Shown piece by piece: positions 1 to 12,300 of a stretch of DNA of 64,000 nt. This DNA comes from Plazaster borealis. Its lineage: Eukaryota; Echinodermata; Asteroidea; Forcipulatida; Labidiasteridae. The position numbers and the translations under genes are program-made. Below the pieces are notes generated by a model. That model had not been told where the DNA came from. It did no database searches and saw only the letters and a program-made list of their open reading frames with translations. The stretch covers positions 39,952,234-40,016,233 of the forward strand of contig CM037472.1 in the NCBI GenBank assembly GCA_021014325.1. The letters run 5' to 3'. Position 1 is the first letter of the stretch. Every line of letters starts with the position of its first letter.

Positions 1-3000
1 ATTATGAAAATAGTGATGAAACGGATGTTGTCAGTTTCGGAGCCAGGAATAACTCCATACTAAGAGTGAGATCATTGTATGTGATTTACTTGCTTACCAA
101 CAGGATGAAGTTTGGATAAAAACCTGCCATTATGCCCATGCCAACTCTCATAACGTCTACTGTACTCTCCCTGATTTTATATAATAATGCAATGGGGGGA
201 ATGCCACATGCTTAATGCCAAAATAGTTTTTGTTATTTTATTCAATTTGTCTTTTTACTTTGTTCGGAAAATGAATGTACACAAGGACTAATATTCTTGC
301 CAAACAACATTTTCAAAATGTTGTTTCATCGTGTAAACCTTACGCATCATATTTTTTAACAACAAAAATTACGAGGTATACAGGAATCAAATATTCGGAA
401 CAAATTACTTTTTGCTGTTACAGGATTCAGTTAACATTCAAAGCTGTAACAAACAAAGAAAGAAAAGAAGAAGAAAAATAAAGAGTTGTAGTTTGTGCTG
501 CAATGCAGTGCACTACCAAAACATTGCTATGGAGAAGTCATTGTTTCAAAGAAGAATGTCAATCATTATAAAGCACTGAGAAACTAAATTCAAGTACTGT
601 CATATACTTGGGATTCCCACGTTTACTGATACACAAGTTCCTAATTGAACTGGATCTTGCAAAATAAACAGACATTACTTTATTTGACTAACACCAACTC
701 TTTATATTGCAAAAGATTGAAACTGAAACCTTTGATGCACAGTGTAGAAAGGTGTCTTCTCTCACACAAACTCTTGGTGGCGCACTTCGTTGTGAATGGC
801 TTCAAAACATTATTGGGTATTTATCTGTAAAAACCACAATCTATAATGTACAGAAACATGCATTACTTATTTCATTGCACTGTATTCAGTTAAAAGTCGT
901 AATTCAAACACCACTTTGTATTCTACGCACATTTCTTGACATTTGGAAATTAGGAAATTATCAACGATAGTTCAGGTATTGTTGGTTCTAGCAATTCTGG
1001 AGTGGATAATTTGTGGAGAATAAAAGAAGAAATTTTGTTATTCCCAATTGTGTATTAACTCAATTTATCTGACATAGTTAGGTTGGTCATGTGTTACAGA
1101 CAGTAGCTGCTAGTAAGGTGATGTCAGTATGAAGGATCATACTCCCTCTAGTAGCTCTTATTAAAATAAGCAAGACCACTTGTTAATGATGTTCGGGTTA
1201 AATATTGCAGCGAAAACCATTGTGGTTACATGGCAGGAACCATTAATGCAAATCACCACATTTGTGTAGAGATCTATTTATGTTTTTAACCTCTTTTGGA
1301 GTACTCTTAATTACTCTACAATTCATGTATCACAGCTAAATCTCATACTTCCCGATCATTAGGTTTGCCCTTTCATTTTTTACCAAACAATATTTCTAAT
1401 TTCTTGCTGACAAGAAAGTTCAGCAAAGACATTCTTTTCAAAAAAAATAAATAAAACGTTTGTGCCAACTACAAATTAGTGCCAAGAGATTCCCTGGTTT
1501 TGACATTCTGAACTCACATACTGTGCCAACAAATACAAGTTAAAAGTCTACCACATAGTCAGTTGATAATAAACAAACAATGCCCTAAAACAGTATCTTT
1601 TTTTGATTCCATGGGGTAACTTTTAAAGCCTTACTTTGATCCTAGAGATGTTTTTGTCAACAAAAGATGTTTGTTTTGAATTTGATACTTACGTGGGGGC
1701 AGTTTAATAAAATGCTCATTTTCTTGACATTTTTGGATGTGAACACATTATTAAGCAAAAATCCTTGTAAATAAATGTTGTTGTTTTTTTTACTCTTATC
1801 AACCTGGAGTGCTGGCTAGGTTTAATCAATTGAGACAACGATTCTGTGTATCCACTGAAAGTGGTTTACAGTGCAGCCTTTTTTATTGGAGATCTTTTGT
1901 ATTTGTTTTCTTAGTTCCAACAAAATTCCGGACAAAGTAAGAAACCTTGTGATTGTTAAGTTTCTGTGATTCAAATGCTCTTATTGTCTTAGACTACAGG
2001 AGATTGTGTCCTTAAATCTTGAGGAAAGTAACTCCATGACAGGTTTGTAAACAGAAAATCAGTTCTTTTTCTGGATTTTAATGGAACAAGTAAAAAGATA
2101 TCTTGAAATTAAATCTAAATTGTAGAGTTTAAAATCGATATTTCTCAGTTAAGTACAGAATCAATTCCCGTTGGGATGGTATGTATACTTGCATTTTTTG
2201 TAATGGTTTAAGTACATTTCCCACCTATGTATAATTTTGTTTATTGATTTGTGATTTATTTTTTATTTTTGTCAAAATAGATATCTCATTTTTGTAAGTA
2301 TGTTTTCAAAGTTCAAATAGGATTTTGATGATATTGGTATTTTGATCATCTGTTGTTTTTGCGACATGGAAGTGATTAATGAAGCGGCAGTACAATATTA
2401 ATCACAAACAAAACTAATATCAAGCTTCAGGTAGAAGTTTGTGATTACACCTTGTGTAAAATCTCTGTTGTGAGTAGGTATGGTTCAAAATTGAATAATA
2501 GTGGTTTACTTGATATTTCAAACAGTAAACTCTTGTTTATCATCAGAAGATGATCTCTGCCATTTCTTGTCAGAAATACACATACCCACAAATCAGATTT
2601 TTACAGACAGTTTAACTGCAAACCTTTATCTCAATAGGCTGTCACAATGCAGTCCTTCAAAGTATTTCTGATTTCAAACTTATCCAATTTAAGAGACACT
2701 TGATGTCAATTTGTTACTAGTAGCAGTCATACTGAGACATGTTTCAATACCCTCTTTCTCACTGTTAACAAACTATGATGCATAAATATACTCCCTTATA
2801 AGCATATAATCAATTTTCAGGGGCAATTTTTATAATAAATGTGGGGAATTTTAGGATTGCTCTTAATTACTCTTCCAAAAACCAAATTTAAAGTTATCTT
2901 AAAACTGATCATCTTTATTAATTAAAATACTGAGTGAAAAATCATAAAAGAGTTCAGTGAGGAAACTTGTGTTATCTTCTGAATGATTGGTTTGGTTATT

Positions 3001-6000
3001 GTAAAGAATTAGTCAAGTTCAAAAACAATATTTGAAAGAAATTGGTCAAACGTGTAAAAAAGGAGTATGTATATGTCATGGTTGACACTTATACAAGTAA
3101 CAAAATAGACATCTGGAATACCATTGTGTGTGGGTTCATCTGCCTGTTCGTCTGTGTTTTTGTCGTAGAAATAAACCTGGGAAATGCTGAACTCAATTGT
3201 CATCTGTGTCTGCTGTGCACGCCCTCTATGTCAGCTGTGGACATGAACATTATCAAGACCGTGTTACATGCCTGTATGGCAAAGTTTGCTAAAATGACAG
3301 CATGCATGAATTGGCTCAAAGCAGATATGCACTGATAACTACACACAGCATTCTCCATGTTATATTTCTATGGTTTCAACACACAAACTTAGAAAGTCCC
3401 TGAAACTTGGAAAGAAGAAGAAAAAGTGTGGTCTTTTAAATGTCAACTTGACAGGTTACGATCCTGAAGGTTTCTGCATTTGAGAGTGCGTTTTTCAAAA
3501 TGTAGAATTTGACCATTTACATACCAGCATTGCATAACAAAGTATTGCCCTCAATTATTCTTATCTTCTTTTTAACAGTGTACTTGAAGTATTGGTGCTT
3601 GTAAAACTAAATAGGTTAATTTGAGTTGAGATATATGTTACTTCGTGTGGGACTGTGGGAAAAAATGAAGGATTTCATTTGATTCATTGTGTGGATAGAG
3701 ATACAGCATTTTAAGTTTCACGATTCTAGTAAGTCTATTTCTGATTTGTTATCTATTTTTCCCATTCATTTTAAATGAACTTGTGTAAAATGGAAGAAAT
3801 GTTTTCTTGCCAATCTGTTGGTGATGTGTTATGTAACCCACCCATTAATTCTTCGAACATTGGACACTGGACAGCATTATTGTTTTTCTTGAAAATTCAT
3901 GGACATGTTCTTCAAGAAATGAAAGTGGTTTCTTTTTGATATATTTATTCATGCAGTAAAGTTACCAGGAAATTAATAAGAAATGTACATGACAATTCAC
4001 TTGTTTACCTATAAGCAAGGTTTTTCGGGTGCAAATTTATTTGCCTTTGTTAGCTCCGTGGCCTTGGATTTGGATTTGTACATCATTTTGTTTCCTCATT
4101 TATGATTGGAAGATGAGACAAATCAGGTTTGCATAAGTCAGGGGAAAAGTTTAGTAGAAAAACTTTGGCCCAATTTGTTGAGCTGTTTAAGCAGCAATCT
4201 GCTATAATGGTGCTTTGCAAAGTGATAAGTTTTAGCAGCCCAAAGGAAATGGAAGACTTTAGATCGTTAGGTGGAAGCAGACTGACAAAGTAATGTTTTC
4301 ATTTATTTTGCGTTGCTAAGAACAATAAGTTTACCTGGTAAGTCTGCTGCCACCTAGTGGACAAGAAGTCTTCCCTTTGCACTTGATGATACTTTTGATT
4401 TGAAGTCATGTTTAGGTACTATTCTCATTTGGGCAGAATTGCCAGTTCTCACTTGGGTAGTATGTTATGAGCAAGATTGACTGGACAACGGTTGTTTAAA
4501 CTCTACAGTGTAATATTATAGAGAGTGATATTGATTATTATTTTGTACTTTTTGCTTATCAGTTTTTGCTTTCCCACCTGTGTTCATACAAAAAGTGTAT
4601 TTAAACAAATCTTGGTCACAAAGTATTATTGGTTTTTTTACACTCCATTAAGCATATTTTGGATTGTCAGATGTTTGAGTAGTCTGAATAATGTTTGTAT
4701 TTATAGTTTCAGATGCAAAGTGAGAGGAACATGGGGGGGGGGTGTTGATATTAGTTGAGGACATTGACCGATCCAAATAGATCAGATAAGGATATAAAAA
4801 ACCCTGCATATTTGGATTTGCCAAATGTGTGTGGTTTGTATTCATTATGTATTACATTGATTGAATATGCTACCTCTATTACTTGTATGTATCCAGAAAT
4901 TGTGGGGTTTATCTGTGAGAAATCTTAGTAACTAGGGACAATAACAATCAAAGTTTTGTCACATTGAGCTTTTTAAAAATTGTGTGCATCCTTGATAAAA
5001 TATCGATAAATATCGATAAACGCAAATTAATTTGGGAACCTATACAGATATACAAATGTGAAACATTTGGCTTTTATGACACTTCAAAAATGCAACTGCT
5101 TACACCTTTGGTTAAATGAGGAAGAATTAATGACAAGCAAATGATATCATTAAGGAAAAACTGAATTCAAATTTATCTGTTGCACTCTAGTCATTAAAAA
5201 AAAGATTGTTAAGTAGCGCATTACACCATGTGATGAAGTCAGGACTTTCTTTCATCCAAATAAATTGGAAACCAGAGAAATGTTTTGCGTAATTTCTAAC
5301 GGTGTACACACCGTTTGAAGCGTTTGAAGCGTTTGCCCTTTTTTGACAAACACTTTATGTGTAAATTATATTTCCTCCATGGGCAGAGTGTTTTTTTTTC
5401 TTACAAATATCGATGAAGTTACTTGGAGTATTTCTTGAGGCCCATGCCTTGTCTGATTGGCAGAATTCAAGGCCTTTCAAAATGGTTGCTGCCAGTATTT
5501 TATTGTACTTAGATTCTTTCTAATTGTTTAGTATGTGTAAACACAGATTCTTAATTTAAAGACTATTTGTGAATGTTTTTTCTTATTATTTAAACAAAAA
5601 TCTAACCTCCAGTTTTGTTCAACTGAAGAGGTGTCTTTTAACAAAGTTGTTTGAGTAGGATTGCTTAAAGCTAAATGGTGTTTCTTCTGTGTTGTTTGTA
5701 GATTGATGTACATTGTTAGTTGGTTCTAATGTAACATTTATATGCCACTGTTGGTTTTTTCTTTTTGGGCCCGCTGTATCTTTTTGTAATTGTCTTTAAG
5801 AGCTAGCATGTATAACTATGCCTTTATTTTTTTCATTTTTTCTCCCTGCTACTTTTTTCCTCGTTTTTGTCATGTTATAGCTTTGGACGCTAGTATATAG
5901 AAGCACACAAGCTGTAACTATCAGTGATATATAATAAACTGTTGTTATTTAACAGACATATTTTACGTGTGTTAATTTGTATTTATGTATCCATTGTCCA

Positions 6001-6075
6001 GAAGCTGAGCAGAGCACATTCTTGAAAACGTTGACTCAACTGAATTTTATCTCTGAACCAACACTTCTACCAAAA
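1..6075. other. Non-coding stretch, no gene supported
   Basis: I see no open frame with a recognisable domain and no convincing exon here. The sequence is AT-rich, with homopolymer runs (a G run near 4733-4741) and a short direct repeat of ATCGATAA-type words near 5000-5020. An AATAAA at 5933-5938 could be a polyadenylation signal for a plus-strand transcript, so part of the stretch may be a long 3' UTR of a gene to the left. That is inference only. Confidence 0.5.
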
Positions 6076-6078
6076 GGA

Positions 6079-6270
6079 GTGGTGTGTGGTAGCTGAGCTA
6101 TGAGCACTGGACTCAAGCTCTGGTGTTTCTGATCATAGTGTTGGTTCGAGTCCCGGTCATTGGATACTTTACCATAATTGCTTTGTCCTTTGGATGGGAC
6201 ATTAAGTCGTAGCCGTAGGTCCCGTGTACTAGGATTGATAGTGAATGTAAAAGAACCCAGAACAATTAAC
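6079..6270 (+). mobile_element. tRNA-Leu-derived SINE, copy 1
   Basis: This copy shares its head and body with copies at about 8155-8360 (plus) and 38655-38873 (minus). The head contains GGACTCAAGCTCTGGTG, the anticodon arm of a tRNA-Leu(CAA), and a pol III B box GGTTCGAGTCC. The body carries the shared block GTAGGTCCCGTGT and ends near AAAAGAACCCAG. The D-arm region is degenerate compared with the copy at 38.7 kb. Confidence 0.75.
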
Positions 6271-6279
6271 ATGGAAGAG

Positions 6280-7420
6280 TAGGGGTTAACCCCGATGTTT
6301 CTGGTTCATAGGTTTCCTCAGGCTTGTGAGCTACAGTGATTAAGTTCATTTTGCCATACCTGCATCCAGCTTGTGATAACACTTTGCCATATATGTATGT
6401 CACATGGTATCGATACGCCACATCCACAGCAAGGCAGAGTGAGGTCAATCTTAGCGTTCTACATTCACTTACTCAATTCTTTTTTCCTACACCATATACA
6501 CCTTTTCTATTTTTCCCAAACACACTCACAAATTGTATTATTATTCACATTTACACCATTATAAAAAACTCACAATTTGTAATGTATGTACATGTATCTT
6601 TGTACCATTTTACATTTTTATTTACAAATTGTTACATATACATGATGATACAATAGAGTCCATTGATAGGGCTCATCAGTTAGGTCCAAAATATGGATTA
6701 ATATAAAGAAACTGCTTTAGTTCTGAATTGTAATTTAGAAACAATGATTGCTGTAATATGACATGGTCCAATTTTATTTAACTGTTAGTCAGAAACAAAT
6801 GCTAAGCGAGTATTAACCGAGAACCATTCATGACCAGTGTACAGAGCATGGTATGTTGGCTGGTAACCCACATCAGCTAAAGCAGGATGTTCGGTGATTT
6901 GGAAATTAACAGCATTACAAAAACTGGCCCAGTTTAGCTTTCAAGCAGTGCCTTATAGAATTTCTAATAGAAAAGTATTATATAGAGCATCTTCAACAAT
7001 GACTTGACTGTTGTATTTAGAAGTAGTGTTTAAGCTACAATCAAAGCAGTTAACCTGGAAACAACCTGTAGATAGACTGGTACCTTTTCAGATTATAGTA
7101 ATTGATGATGGTAATGATGGATTGGTGGTAAGGATACAAGACAAGTACACCTTGCTTCCTTTTGGGTAAGGAAGAAGGACTTGATTCAAGAAGTGGTTGG
7201 CAAAATAACTGTATTGGATCTGCTCTATTGACGCAGACCAAGAACCAGATGAGTGTAAATGCAGAACACCTCCTGTTTAATTTATTGTACAGCACTTTAA
7301 GGCCTTGCATTAGGTGCTGTATACATGCTTTGTTGTTATAAAAGAGTACTGCATACATTGTATTAGCACTTTCCAAGTCCAGTTGAAAATCATCCACAGA
7401 CTCTTAAAGTGTGGTGTGCA
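6280..7420. other. Non-coding stretch, no gene seen
   Basis: No supported coding sequence, RNA gene or repeat. The open frames here are short and show no domain. Confidence 0.5.
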
Positions 7421-7424
7421 TCCA

Positions 7425-7500
7425 TGACTTCAATGGCCTAGGGTTTCAGACATCTGCTCTAGAACGTGGACGGTTGTTGATTCGAGTCCCACAAGGTTTT
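7425..7500 (+). mobile_element. tRNA-like SINE head, degenerate
   Basis: A possible A box (TGGCCTAGGGTTTCAGACA) is followed about 45 bases later by a B box-like TGATTCGAGTCCC. The spacing fits a tRNA-derived SINE head. No proper acceptor stem is seen, so a functional tRNA is unlikely. Confidence 0.35.
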
Positions 7501-7643
7501 CCACATGACTCGGGGGAAAAGCTCTAAAAATATAGTACCTTCACATACATCTGTGTTGGGCAGGAACTAAAATCAAGTAAGTTTACTCCTACTTTCTTAA
7601 TACTGTATACATTTCAATTATAATCCGAGGGTTTAACATGATA

Positions 7644-7799
7644 ATAGACTTCTTCGCAAATACTCAGTACGCGCTCATTTGCCGTGGAATGAGGTGCATA
7701 CTGGTCTAGTTAGCGACACATTTTGATCGCTAACTAGACCAGCATGCACCTCATTCCACGGCTAACGCATGCGCACGGGGTATTTGCGAAGTAGTCTAT
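7644..7799. repeat. 156-bp foldback hairpin element
   Basis: The two ends are inverted copies of each other. ATAGACT with CTTCGCAAATAC on the left matches GTATTTGCGAAG with AGTCTAT on the right. An inner arm of about 45 bases (CCGTGGAATGAGGTGCAT, then CTGGTCTAGTTAGCG) is nearly perfect around a short loop at about 7708-7720. It looks like a non-autonomous foldback MITE. Confidence 0.7.
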
Positions 7800-8154
7800 G
7801 TAGATCAGGGTTGCCCCATTAAATTGATACACGTTACCGTGTTATAAAAACAATTGATCATAAACAACAAGACCAAACCATTTAGCTTTATAACCTAGAT
7901 GCATTAAGACTGGCCATAGATAGACCAATATGGCACACCATCACCATACAGAAGCCATCATGAGATCCCCTGCCTGCGTGGACGGCATAAGTCAAGTAAG
8001 TCAACCTACATGTAGGTTTGGTCATAAGCGGTGAGTGAACTTCAAGTTGATGGTCTGATTTTTGTCGAAAAAAAAATATAATAACACAAAAATGGAATGA
8101 ATTTTGATAGATGATGCTGTTTCAAAACGAAAAACAGACAAAATCTAATAACAA

Positions 8155-8360
8155 ATGTGGCGTGTTGTGGTTGTGTGGTCAAGCATTCTGGACTCAAGCT
8201 CTGGTGTTTCTGATCAGCAGAGTGGGGGTTTGAGTCCCTATCTTGACACTTGTGTCCTTAAGCAAGGCACTTGGCCATTATTGCTTCGTCTTTCGGATGG
8301 GATGTAAAGCCGTAGGTCCCGTGTGTTGTGTAACGCACGTAAAAGAACCCAGTTCACTTG
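8155..8360 (+). mobile_element. tRNA-Leu-derived SINE, copy 2
   Basis: Same family as 6079-6270 and 38655-38873. It has the anticodon-arm remnant GGACTCAAGCTCTGGTG, a long variable-arm remnant TTTCTGATCAGCAGAG, a B box GGTTTGAGTCCC, and the body from AAGCAAGGCACTTGGCC through GTAGGTCCCGTGTG to AAAAGAACCCAG. Confidence 0.8.
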
Positions 8361-8657
8361 TCATTAAGTGAAGGGGGTGTCTCCCATAATAAATCAACAC
8401 CAATTTTAAAGTAGCTGCAGACAACCAAAATAATTCAATAATTAAAATATCAATTCAATATTTATAAAATTAAATCACATAAAATTCACTTCATGAAATA
8501 CAGAGTGTAAACTTCTGTAAAAAAATGTATCCCACAAAAATGATTAATTATAAATGATGCAGTGTCTCACACTTTCAGGGGTTCAACCATTCATGGTTAT
8601 CAACTACAGAAGCTTGTCCTGGTGTTTGCAACAATACTAACAATGCTGAGATCTGCA

Positions 8658-8844
8658 GGGCCCAATTTCATAGAGCTGCTTAAGCACAAAAAGTAGCTAA
8701 GCACAACAAAATTATGCTTACCAGAATAAGGTTATCAGCCAAACTACCATGTCACAATTTGTGACTACTATCCTGCTCATTTCTGCTTAGAAGACAATTG
8801 TTAAGCAATATTCTCTGCTTAAGCAGCTCTATGAAATTGGGCCC
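8658..8844. mobile_element. MITE with GGGCCC-ended inverted repeats (187 bp)
   Basis: It begins with GGGCCCAATTTCATAGAGCT and ends with the inverse complement of the same sequence. The same termini bound 284- and 283-bp elements at 27933-28216 and 41261-41543. The interior differs from those two, so this is a shorter subfamily. No coding capacity. Confidence 0.8.
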
Positions 8845-8989
8845 TGGTTTGAATCAAAGCTACTGCATTCAAATCAATGCTTGTAACATTGCACTCATGT
8901 GTTCTTGAACAAAGCCTTCTGTAAATGCCATTATTTATCAGATAAGCTAGATTGAGTCAATCATAACTATTAACACTCCTGCAGCAAGG

Positions 8990-9350
8990 GCTGCTTGCCT
9001 CGTGTTGCTGCAGCAAGCCATGGCATGTCGCTGCTATCTTTCTGTCTTACTGTAATCTAATACTTCAGTGAACCAACGCTGCTGCATCATGAGTTGCTGA
9101 CTGCCCGCCTTGTGTTGCTGCAGCAAGCCATGGCATGTCGCTGCTATCTTTCTGTCTTACTGTAAGCCAATACTTAAGTGAACTAACGCTGCTGCATCAT
9201 GAGTTGCTGACTGCCCGCCTTGTGTTGCTGCAGCAAGCCATGGCATGTCGCTGCTATCTTTCTGTCTTACTGTAAGCCAATACTTAAGTGAACTAACGCT
9301 GCTGCATCATGAGTTGCTGACTGCCCGCCTTGTGTTGCTGCAATCGAGCC
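8990..9350 (-). repeat. 110-bp tandem repeat containing the ETAA1 3' end
   Basis: About three and a third head-to-tail copies with a period of exactly 110 bases; the word CAGCAAGCCA recurs at 9011, 9121 and 9231. Read on the minus strand, the unit contains the last codons of ETAA1 (QQHKAGSQQLMMQQR), the TAG stop and about 60 bases of 3' UTR. The copy nearest the exon (about 9240-9350) supplies the real C-terminus. The others lie downstream of the first stop, in the 3' UTR. Confidence 0.85.
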
Positions 9351-12300
9351 ATAGCTTGCTGTCGTTTTCTCTCAATCTCAGTCTGACTGCAAACCTTGTG
9401 ACTACCACCTGAAACACAATAGAACAAAGAGCTTTATTTAATTGTTTAAAGGCTGATTCTGCACTTGTTATGCTCTCTGTGTCCCCATTTTAAAATAAAT
9501 AGCAAGTGTGACCAACACAGGATCCTGTGATCAATGACATGGTTATGTTACATTATCCACAAAGATTCTGAAGGAATTTGGTGACTTGACAAGTTAAAAT
9601 TAATCATTGATAAAAACAAATCTCAGCATGTGAGGTAAGTTAGGACAGTCATTGATAAAAAACAGATTTCTGATGTAGTATAGTATAGTTGTTTTATTGT
9701 ATACACATAACTATATACAGTGAAATGCATTTTGGTTTTGCGTGTCTAAAAACATCAAAATACACATACAAATTTAGTTACACACTAAAACCAAATGCAC
9801 AAAATTCATTACAAAAATATCTGTGGTCAATGAAGTGCAAGTAACTTTGGAATTGCTCAGGTTTTTTGTTGCTAACAGTTGGAGGTCGGTAACTATTAGA
9901 CTCTGGAATATTTTGTCTGATTTATAGGCTGACCGACGGGAAATGCAATATGGGATCAGTTTGTTAGGAGGATGAGTAATTTATCTGTACAGCTTCTGAC
10001 AGTTAATTGTTGTCATATTCTCAGGAACTGACACTTTAAGACTATGGGATGCATTGGATTATGGTGATCCTTCATGATCCGTCTTGCTCGCTTTCTTTGC
10101 ATAATGCAGCATCCCTTACAAGATGGATTATCCTTTGACTGAAGACTTTGTCTTGAAGATCTTTTTTGAGAGTTTCATTCTATTTTAAAATTAAAATGTT
10201 TTGTATTGTGGGTTGTGACTGCTAAATAACATGAGATATTCATTATCAAGTTATAAAGAAGGATTCTGGTTTTCTTTAGCTGCCATAATCCAGCAATAAA
10301 CCATTAAGGAGTTAAATTTGATTAATGTCTGGTAAATTGACTTGAGTCTGAGAGTGTTATCAAGGGGGTTAGAATTCAAGACCATAACATTCATTTCCAT
10401 GTAAGGGAATTGTAACTGAGCTGTTTTTCAATTTACAGAAAATTTAGACCCCGTGTACAGTTTCTAGATCCCATTAATAGTGGTCTTTGGAAGAGTACAT
10501 TGTACTTTTTCCTACACCTTACATGTAGTTTTCATCAAATTGACCAAACAACCAAATTGTCAACATTTCCAAATTGGTGGTCATGGTCATGACAAAATGG
10601 TTCACGTTTGTTAGGGATTTTGTGCATTGTTATGAATGTGCTGATCTCAATGTAGCAAATCAAAGTAGAAACCGAGTGCTGGGGGTGAGTGCAATTTTCT
10701 TACACATCACATCATTACAGGTATTTCTCAGGTTAATGGTACAGGTTAGTCCTAGGTTATTAACCCAAGTTATAGAGACCATTCATTCTGTATAATCACC
10801 ACAATACGCCCAGACATGGTTTTTAATGTTGATTTTTGAAACGATTTGTTCTTGTAATTAGTAAAAGTGTCTAAAAAAATAATATAAAACAAAAAATTTG
10901 TTTGTTTTAGAATTTTATCTACATGTATTATGTTATGGGAAAAATTGGAATATGTCAATTCAGGACAAGACCTTTACTTTGACCTTGGTTTGCGGCCGCT
11001 ATAGAGCACTATGAGCATTTTGGTTCAAGCTGTTTCAGGCCGCTTTGGTCTTAAGGTTAAGTACTTTCGGCCATGATCAATCATGCGTTATACCTTTAAT
11101 AATGACAGATAGTTTAGTTTGATGGCCATGTATTGAGTGAAAACCACAAGAATGTAGGCATTCGTGCACAGATTGGGGTAAATTAAGAAACTCAAAGGAG
11201 ATTGCTGATTAAACTTGTTGTTTTTATGAGAGAGATTTCCAACAAACTATGTCTCAATTAACTGTAAGTAAGGAAATGGTTTAATTGAAATGTATGAACA
11301 CATTGTAGTGATAGATTATCATTTGTAGTGGAATGTTTCAACCTACCTGTGGAAGTAGATAATACTGCTGGCTTTGTACTTGCTGCTGATGAAGTTGTCT
11401 TTGTCTGGAAGGATCTCATACTTTGAGCTGTGAGTGTTTTATAACTTGTAGAACTGGTATTCACAGGTTTACTATAAGAAGAAGAAGTTGGATTGTCTTT
11501 GGTTGAAGATGGTCCAATGGCGTTAAAAACACTACTTGGCACTACAGGTTGAGTTGTATTTAGTGATGGGACACCAGACCCACTGGATTGGGGGAGCTGA
11601 TGTGTAGATGTAGGCACTCTTATAGGCTGGTGCCTGATGGTATTGTTGACTGGCTGTATATTCCTCACCTGCATAGGAAGCACTGTGTTTATTGTGCTTT
11701 GGAATGGTTGGTTTATAAAGGACGTATTGGTGGAACCTTTCTCTACTGATGCTGTGCTTGTACAGTGAGAAACAGCTTGATTTATGTCCTTGACTGGCTT
11801 TCTGAATTTATATGTGGTTGTAGATGATGACCCTATGCTAGAGTTTGTGGTTATATTTGATGAGTTTTGAGTCTTTATAGTTTTGTCCACAGACTGGGCT
11901 GTGGTGGTCCTTGTTGATATGAAGGGCTTCGAGACTTGTACTACAGACTGGGCTGTGGTGGTCTTTGTTGATATGAAGGGCTTTGAGACTTGTACTACAG
12001 ACTGGGCTGTGGTGGTCCTTGTTGACATGGAGGGCTTCGAGACTTGTACTACAGACTGGGCTGTGGTGGTCCTTGTTGACATGAAGGGCTTTGAGACTTG
12101 TACTACAGACTGGGCTGTGGTGGTCCTTGTTGACATGAAGGGCTTTGAGACTTGTACTACAGACTGGGCTGTGGTGGTCCTTGTTGACATGGAGGGCTTT
12201 GAGACTTGTACTACAGACTGGGCTGTGGTGGTCCTTGTTGACATGGAGGGCTTCGAGACTTGTACTACAGACTGGGCTGTGGTGGTCCTTGTTGACATGA

